Origin: Halioglobus maricola
Lineage (GTDB): Bacteria; Pseudomonadota; Gammaproteobacteria; Pseudomonadales; Halieaceae
Length of the DNA: 64,000 nt
Assembly: GCF_009388985.1 (NCBI RefSeq)
Contig: NZ_CP036422.1
Location: forward strand, 1,626,501 to 1,690,500
Reading direction: 5' to 3'
Of the stretch, positions 59,888-64,000 are shown piece after piece. Numbering within the stretch: position 1 is the stretch's first letter; every line of letters begins with the position of its first letter. The notes under the pieces are model-generated. The model searched no databases and had not been told where the DNA came from. It was given only the letters and a program-made list of their open reading frames with translations. Made by a program: the position numbers and the translations under genes.

Positions 59888-59903
59888 ATGCAATTCTTTG
59901 CAT
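59888..59903 (+). promoter_or_regulatory. Perfect inverted repeat upstream of rpoS
   Basis: ATGCAA-TTCT-TTGCAT is a 16-base palindrome 94 bases upstream of the rpoS ATG. It is either an operator for an unknown regulator or a hairpin in an rpoS leader transcribed from within nlpD. Confidence 0.45.
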
Positions 59904-59917
59904 AGTTGCTTGTATTT

Positions 59918-59946
59918 GCCGAACGGCCTGCGGTAGTCTGTTCGGC
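59918..59946 (+). promoter_or_regulatory. Long-loop inverted repeat in the rpoS leader
   Basis: GCCGAAC pairs with GTTCGGC across a 15-base loop, 50 bases upstream of the rpoS start. RpoS of enterics is translationally controlled by leader structure; this may be an equivalent element. Confidence 0.4.
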
Positions 59947-59996
59947 CCGGCGGGATAACTCGGTCAGAAAGACCCACAACAAAAGAGGTTACTGCC

Positions 59997-61067
59997 ATGG
60001 AATTGGAAACGGCTACACGCTCGAAACGGATTTCAAAGAAGGCGAGTGCTTCATCAGGGGCCAAGATGAGCAGTACGGCAAAAGCTGGGAAGCAACCCGC
60101 TTCCAAGGCGAAAAAGGCGACTAAATCGGCTGCCAGGTCGGAGAGCGCCAAACCGAAAGCGGTGCCGCCAGTAGCGGTAGAAGATCAGGATGCTTTTGTA
60201 GAGGCAAAGGCTCGCACCGCTCGTAAAGTCGACAAGTCGCTCGACGCCACCCAGCTGTATCTCAATGAAATTGGTTACTCCCCGCTGCTGACTGCAGACG
60301 AGGAGAAGTTCTACGCGCGCCTGGCTCGCAGTGGCGATGATTCTGGCCGCAAGCGAATGATCGAGAGCAATCTGCGACTGGTGGTAAAGATCTCTCGCCG
60401 CTACATCAACCGCGGCCTGACCCTGCTGGATCTGATCGAAGAGGGCAACCTCGGCCTGATACGCGCGGTGGAGAAGTTTGACCCGGAGCGAGGCTTCAGG
60501 TTCTCAACCTACGCTACCTGGTGGATCCGCCAGACGATTGAGCGGGCCATCATGAATCAGACCCGCACCATCCGGTTGCCGATTCATGTGGTGAAAGAGC
60601 TGAATGTCTACCTGCGTGCTGCGCGCGAGCTGACCCAGAAGCTTGACCACGAGCCCACCGCAGAAGAAATTGCCGACATGCTCGACAAGCCTGCAGCTGA
60701 TGTGAAGCGTCTGCTTCGCCTCAATGAGCGGGTGACCTCGGTCGATACGCCTGTTGGGCCTGACTCTGATAAAACTGTCGTCGACACGATTGCCGATGCT
60801 CACGAAACCGATCCCTCTGAGCTTCTGCAGGATTCTGATATCAAGGACAGTATTGCGGCGTGGCTGGACGAGTTGTCAGAGAAGCAGCGCGAGGTGGTAT
60901 CGCGTCGTTTCGGATTGCGCGGCTATGAAAGCAGCACACTCGAGGAGGTAGGCCGAGAGATTGGCCTCACCCGCGAGCGCGTGCGCCAGATCCAGGTTGA
61001 AGCGCTCAAACGGCTTCGCGGCATCATGGAAAATCAAGGTCTCTCGGGCGAATCGCTTTTTAGCTAG
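59997..61067 (+). CDS. rpoS: RNA polymerase sigma factor RpoS
   Basis: A 356-residue RpoS. Regions 1.2-4.2 are intact: [16 protein letters not shown] near 83-98, [27 protein letters not shown] (region 2.1-2.2), [20 protein letters not shown] (2.3-2.4), and [18 protein letters not shown] at 4.2. An extended N-terminus of about 60 residues is rich in Lys, Ala and Ser (12 Lys in residues 1-55), unlike the acidic N-terminus of E. coli RpoS. Gene order pcm-DUF368-nlpD-rpoS supports the identity. Ribosome site AGAGGTTACTGCC. Confidence 0.96.
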   Translation: MELETATRSKRISKKASASSGAKMSSTAKAGKQPASKAKKATKSAARSESAKPKAVPPVAVEDQDAFVEAKARTARKVDKSLDATQLYLNEIGYSPLLTADEEKFYARLARSGDDSGRKRMIESNLRLVVKISRRYINRGLTLLDLIEEGNLGLIRAVEKFDPERGFRFSTYATWWIRQTIERAIMNQTRTIRLPIHVVKELNVYLRAARELTQKLDHEPTAEEIADMLDKPAADVKRLLRLNERVTSVDTPVGPDSDKTVVDTIADAHETDPSELLQDSDIKDSIAAWLDELSEKQREVVSRRFGLRGYESSTLEEVGREIGLTRERVRQIQVEALKRLRGIMENQGLSGESLFS

Positions 61068-61097
61068 AGACCACCTGCAACACGGCACTCCTCATAT

Positions 61098-61127
61098 GCG
61101 CGGCTTCGGCCGCGCTATTTGTTTCGG
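61098..61127 (+). terminator. Rho-independent terminator after rpoS (UUCG tetraloop)
   Basis: GCGCGGC and GCCGCGC form a perfect seven-base-pair stem closed by TTCG and followed by TATTTGTTTC. The UUCG loop is exceptionally stable. The T tract is interrupted, so efficiency is uncertain. Confidence 0.7.
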
Positions 61128-61234
61128 CATTTTATCCGTCCCCTCATCGATCCAGCGCGATTGATTTAACGCAATCGCGTTGTTCAAACCCTCTGCTAAT
61201 GTTTGTCGCTCAGGCCCCTCCAGGAAATGTGTTC

Positions 61235-62962
61235 ATGTCAGCTTTCTCTATCGGATTGCGCAGCCTCTTTGCAGTTGTCCTGGTCGCTGGTAGTAGTGTG
61301 GTCGCCGCGGCACAGGATCTCCCCACCGTGGTGATAGTGGGAGCCGGGCTGGCGGGGCTCAATAGCGCCATGTTACTGGAGGATCAGGGCTTTGATGTCA
61401 CCGTGTTAGAGGCCCGTGACCGGATCGGAGGAAGGTTATTTACGTTGGACCAGGTTGCCGGCAAGCCAGAAGCCGGCGGCAATATGATTGGCGCCAGCTA
61501 CGCCCGCGTGATCGACCGATCCCGGCAGCTTGGTTTGCAACTTGTGCCATCTGCACAATTAGCGGGCGGCCCCGCTGCGATGGAATACCATGTCGGCGGA
61601 GAATTTATTTCCCCGGCCGCCTGGGCAGGCTCTCCCCTGAATCCTTACCCTGAGAGCCTCAAGCGCGTCCCTCCCGGTAGCGCCATGATGGCCGTGCTGC
61701 GAGACAATCCGCTCAAGACACCCGCCGACTGGCGCAGTGCAAACGCCGCTCAGTTTGATACGCCAATTGGGCAAAAGTTGGACGCACTTGGCTTTGATGA
61801 GCGAGCCAAACAACTGGCTGGCCACGCCAATAGTTATGGCAACTCGCTCGATGACACCTCGTTGCTGGCGATGTATCGGATCATGGCCGTGTACACCATG
61901 GCCCGCGGATTGCCCGGAGGCAGTGTGGCAGTTGCGGGCGGGAATCAGCGTCTGCCGGAGGCCATGGCGGCTTCACTTGCTGGGCAGGTACTCACAGGAA
62001 AGTGGGTCACCCACATCAGCAGGGATGACAAGAGAGTCACACTGGAGACCGCAGACGGCGAGACGTACGAGGCTGACTATGCCCTCATCACGGTGCCGCT
62101 GCCGGCACTGCGCAACATTGTGATATCCCCGGCGTTGCCCGATGCGCAGCGTGAGGCCATTGAAACGCTGGATTATGCCAAGACTTTGCAGGCTTTTTTC
62201 ACAGTGGAGGGCGAATACTGGGGCCAACACACTCCCAGCGTTTGGACTGATACCGCAGCCGAACGATTGTTTGCTACCGCGGATGCTGATGGCAAGGTGA
62301 GTAATATCACCTTGTGGACAACCGGCAATGAGGCACTGGCGTTCGGTGCTCTGGAGGGAGCCACACAGCAGCAAGCGCTTTACCAGGCGGTGTACGACGT
62401 CTTTCCCGCGGCCAAGGGCAAAGTGACGCTGCGCGAAGTGCGCGACTGGAGCAACGACAAACTGGCAGGGGGCAGTTGGCTACGATGGCAGCCCGGCCAG
62501 ATTGGGGCGTATGCCGACGTACTTGCCGCGCCAGCGGGGCGGCTTTTCTTTGCGGGTGAACACACCGCTATCGTTAATACGGGTATGGAGGGCGCAATGG
62601 AGTCAGGTGAGCGGGCGGTCGGTGAATTGATGGGCCTGCACCAATCTTCAACAAAGCAGTCACTGGCGGGGGAGGACCTCTTTGTCTACTGCCAGGGGTG
62701 CCATTCCCTGACTGTGGGGGAACCACACAAGTTAGGTCCGAACCTGTCTGGTTTCTATGGGCGAGCGATCGCAAGCCGAGAAGGCTACGCCTACTCAAAA
62801 GCCCTGGCGGGTACTGACGGGTCGTGGGACCGGGAGTCCCTGCAAAACTGGCTTAATGATCCGCAGAAAATGGCGCCGGGCAACCGTATGATTTACGCCA
62901 ATCCGTTTGATCAGGAGCAGTTGGAAATCTTGCTGGACTACCTTGAAACGGCCGGCCGCTGA
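61235..62962 (+). CDS. Flavin amine oxidoreductase fused to a class I cytochrome c
   Basis: A 575-residue fusion. After a signal peptide (about 1-26, ending VAAA), the FAD-binding site GAGLAGLN is at 36-43 with LEARDRIGGR at 58-67, and the flavin-cap segment near 445-470 (FFAGEHTAIVNTGMEGAMESG) is typical of the amine oxidase/MAO family. Residues about 478-575 are a class I cytochrome c: CQGCH at 486-490, GPNLSGFYGRAIASREGYAYS, and axial Met near 546 (QKMAPGNRM). Such enzymes can be cytochrome-c-linked dehydrogenases, and this fusion implies that the electron acceptor is built in. The signal peptide lacks a twin-arginine. Ribosome site CAGGAA. Confidence 0.9.
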   Translation: MSAFSIGLRSLFAVVLVAGSSVVAAAQDLPTVVIVGAGLAGLNSAMLLEDQGFDVTVLEARDRIGGRLFTLDQVAGKPEAGGNMIGASYARVIDRSRQLGLQLVPSAQLAGGPAAMEYHVGGEFISPAAWAGSPLNPYPESLKRVPPGSAMMAVLRDNPLKTPADWRSANAAQFDTPIGQKLDALGFDERAKQLAGHANSYGNSLDDTSLLAMYRIMAVYTMARGLPGGSVAVAGGNQRLPEAMAASLAGQVLTGKWVTHISRDDKRVTLETADGETYEADYALITVPLPALRNIVISPALPDAQREAIETLDYAKTLQAFFTVEGEYWGQHTPSVWTDTAAERLFATADADGKVSNITLWTTGNEALAFGALEGATQQQALYQAVYDVFPAAKGKVTLREVRDWSNDKLAGGSWLRWQPGQIGAYADVLAAPAGRLFFAGEHTAIVNTGMEGAMESGERAVGELMGLHQSSTKQSLAGEDLFVYCQGCHSLTVGEPHKLGPNLSGFYGRAIASREGYAYSKALAGTDGSWDRESLQNWLNDPQKMAPGNRMIYANPFDQEQLEILLDYLETAGR

Positions 62963-63055
62963 GGCGCTGCCAGATTGCCGGTCCAGGCTGGATCCTTGTG
63001 CTAAGCTAATTTATTCCTGCCCCATAAACTGGTCTTTGAGGCCGAGGAGAAGCTT

Positions 63056-63301
63056 ATGCTAGGTGAAGTACACTCATTGAATAACGATTTTCCTGAATTG
63101 GCTGCGGTGATACAGCAGCTTCTGGATACCGACCATCTATTTGTCGCCGATAACAAACAGTACACCGCCCTGGACAAAGAAATTCGCAGCCTCGAAATGC
63201 GCGGAGGCCCCATCGATGATATGGCCATGCACCAGCTGAAGCACGACCGGGCCGAGCTGAAGGATTCACTCTACCAACGCCTGGTTGCTGCCCAGTCTTA
63301 A
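63056..63301 (+). CDS. YdcH/DUF465-family small protein
   Basis: An 81-residue helical protein of the DUF465 type, with HSLNNDFPELAAVIQQLL near the start and LDKEIRSLEMRGGPIDDMAM ahead of the MHQLKHDRAELKDSLYQRL helix. Function is unknown; the helical hairpin may be an RNA-binding or scaffold factor. It overlaps the convergent symporter stop by four bases. Confidence 0.82.
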   Translation: MLGEVHSLNNDFPELAAVIQQLLDTDHLFVADNKQYTALDKEIRSLEMRGGPIDDMAMHQLKHDRAELKDSLYQRLVAAQS

Positions 63302-64000
63302 ACAGGTCTGTGCAGCAGAAGGACGCTCAGCCCAAGGGCAAAAGGAATTGTCCGTTCAGCGATGTCGCCGGGTGTGTTCGGTAAGAGGTAAAACACGACT
63401 GCGGCGACAAAGCCTGTGGCAATCGCGGGTAGTATTCGACTTTCTGGCAGTGTCAGACCCATAGCCCGACAGACAATGGTTGGGCCAAGTGCCGAACCGA
63501 TCGCTACCCAGGCAAACAATACCCGTTGGAAAATTGTGGATGGCAAGTAGATCGCCACGGCCACCGCCATGATCGAAATTACCGCGATCACCAGGCGAGA
63601 CAGCAGTAGCGCACGCAGCTGATAGCGACGGGTAATACCCATGTCGTGAGCCACGGTGGTTCCGCACACCAGCAGCATGCTATCGGCCGTGGACATGATG
63701 GCAGAGAGCACCGCAGCGAGTAGTACAGCACCCAGTGCCGATGGAAACAGCGCCTCGTTCACAGCAAAAAATACCTGCTCTGGATTCTCCAGTTCCGGCA
63801 CCAGCAAACGGCCGCAAAGACCCAGTAAGAACATGCCGAAGAATACGATGGCATACCAGCCGGTAGCGATAACCTGGCCCTGGCGCAGCGCACGCTTGTC
63901 ACGCAGTGCCATAAACCGGGCAGCGAGGTGAGGCTGGCCGAAGGAGGAAATCCCGATGGCCAGCGAGCCGATAAGCATGCCGAGCAATGTCAGGCCTGCT
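63298..64000 (-). CDS. Sodium:solute symporter, PutP-like (C-terminal part, cut by the window)
   Basis: The C-terminal part, about 233 residues, of an SSS-family symporter. The frame stays open to base 64000, so the start lies outside. Visible motifs include FGQPHLAARFMALRDKRALR, which is typical of the sodium/proline symporter PutP, and AVLSAIMSTADSMLLVCGT (helix with Ser/Thr/Asp sodium-site residues). Several more hydrophobic helices follow. Proline is the likely solute on family grounds. Confidence 0.85.
   Translation of the reverse strand, partial: AGLTLLGMLIGSLAIGISSFGQPHLAARFMALRDKRALRQGQVIATGWYAIVFFGMFLLGLCGRLLVPELENPEQVFFAVNEALFPSALGAVLLAAVLSAIMSTADSMLLVCGTTVAHDMGITRRYQLRALLLSRLVIAVISIMAVAVAIYLPSTIFQRVLFAWVAIGSALGPTIVCRAMGLTLPESRILPAIATGFVAAVVFYLLPNTPGDIAERTIPFALGLSVLLLHRPV

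Overview
The window is a gene-dense, moderately GC-rich stretch of a gammaproteobacterial chromosome. It carries a core housekeeping backbone (ffh-rpsP-rimM-trmD-rplS, xerD-dsbC-hom-thrC-recJ, accA-tilS-pyrG-kdsA-eno-ftsB-ispDF-truD-pcm-nlpD-rpoS, queA-tgt) in the order familiar from free-living Gammaproteobacteria. Two TonB-dependent receptors, a DUF3604 protein, a KstD-like flavoprotein, a fused amine oxidase/cytochrome c and frequent GTG/TTG starts suggest a marine member of the Cellvibrionales, perhaps Halieaceae (OM60/NOR5) or a relative. That placement is inference; no rRNA is present. There is no phage, insertion sequence, CRISPR array or gene-free stretch above about 300 bases.

Layout. 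1-4.3 kb: a MaoC-type hydratase divergent from the RNA helicase hrpA. 4.5-6.5 kb: a complete hvfABC-type RiPP operon, with a precursor bearing ten EGKCG motifs, an MNIO (DUF692) enzyme and a DUF2063 partner, all overlapping and preceded by an ECF-sigma-like promoter. 6.5-9 kb: MlaA, then a response-regulator/PP2C phosphatase with a STAS partner (HsbRA/CrsRA type). 9-11.5 kb: truncated haemoglobin plus TonB receptor. 11.6-16.1 kb: mixed metabolic genes (purC, TauE exporter, enoyl-CoA hydratase, DUF442, cyclic-nucleotide-binding protein). 16.1-20.4 kb: DUF3604 protein and a second TonB receptor. 20.5-26.1 kb: Nudix, cytochrome b561, cytochrome c', KstD-like flavoprotein, lone formyltransferase, outer-membrane barrel. 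26.2-32.7 kb: tRNA-Leu(CAA), a small acidic-tailed protein, queA-tgt and a run of overlapping small genes, CorC-type and CcsA-like membrane proteins. 32.9-44.1 kb: SRP/ribosome/tRNA-modification genes, then xerD-dsbC and alaC-hom-thrC-recJ. 44.2-47.9 kb: class III aminotransferase, a CueR-type regulator with a textbook operator and an overlapping permease, rluA. 47.9-61.1 kb: accA to rpoS. 61.2-64 kb: amine oxidase/cytochrome c fusion, a YdcH-like protein and a sodium:solute symporter cut by the window edge.

Common themes. Copper or soft-metal handling appears twice: the HvfABC metallophore-type operon and the CueR-controlled permease. Stress control appears as the phosphatase/STAS switch and as rpoS with its structured leader. 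The most unusual items are the ten-motif HvfA precursor, the CueR box driving cueR plus a Cys/His-tailed permease, the amine oxidase covalently joined to its probable cytochrome c electron acceptor, a receiver domain whose phosphoacceptor Asp is replaced by Glu, and an rpoS neighbourhood without surE but with a DUF368 lipid transporter.
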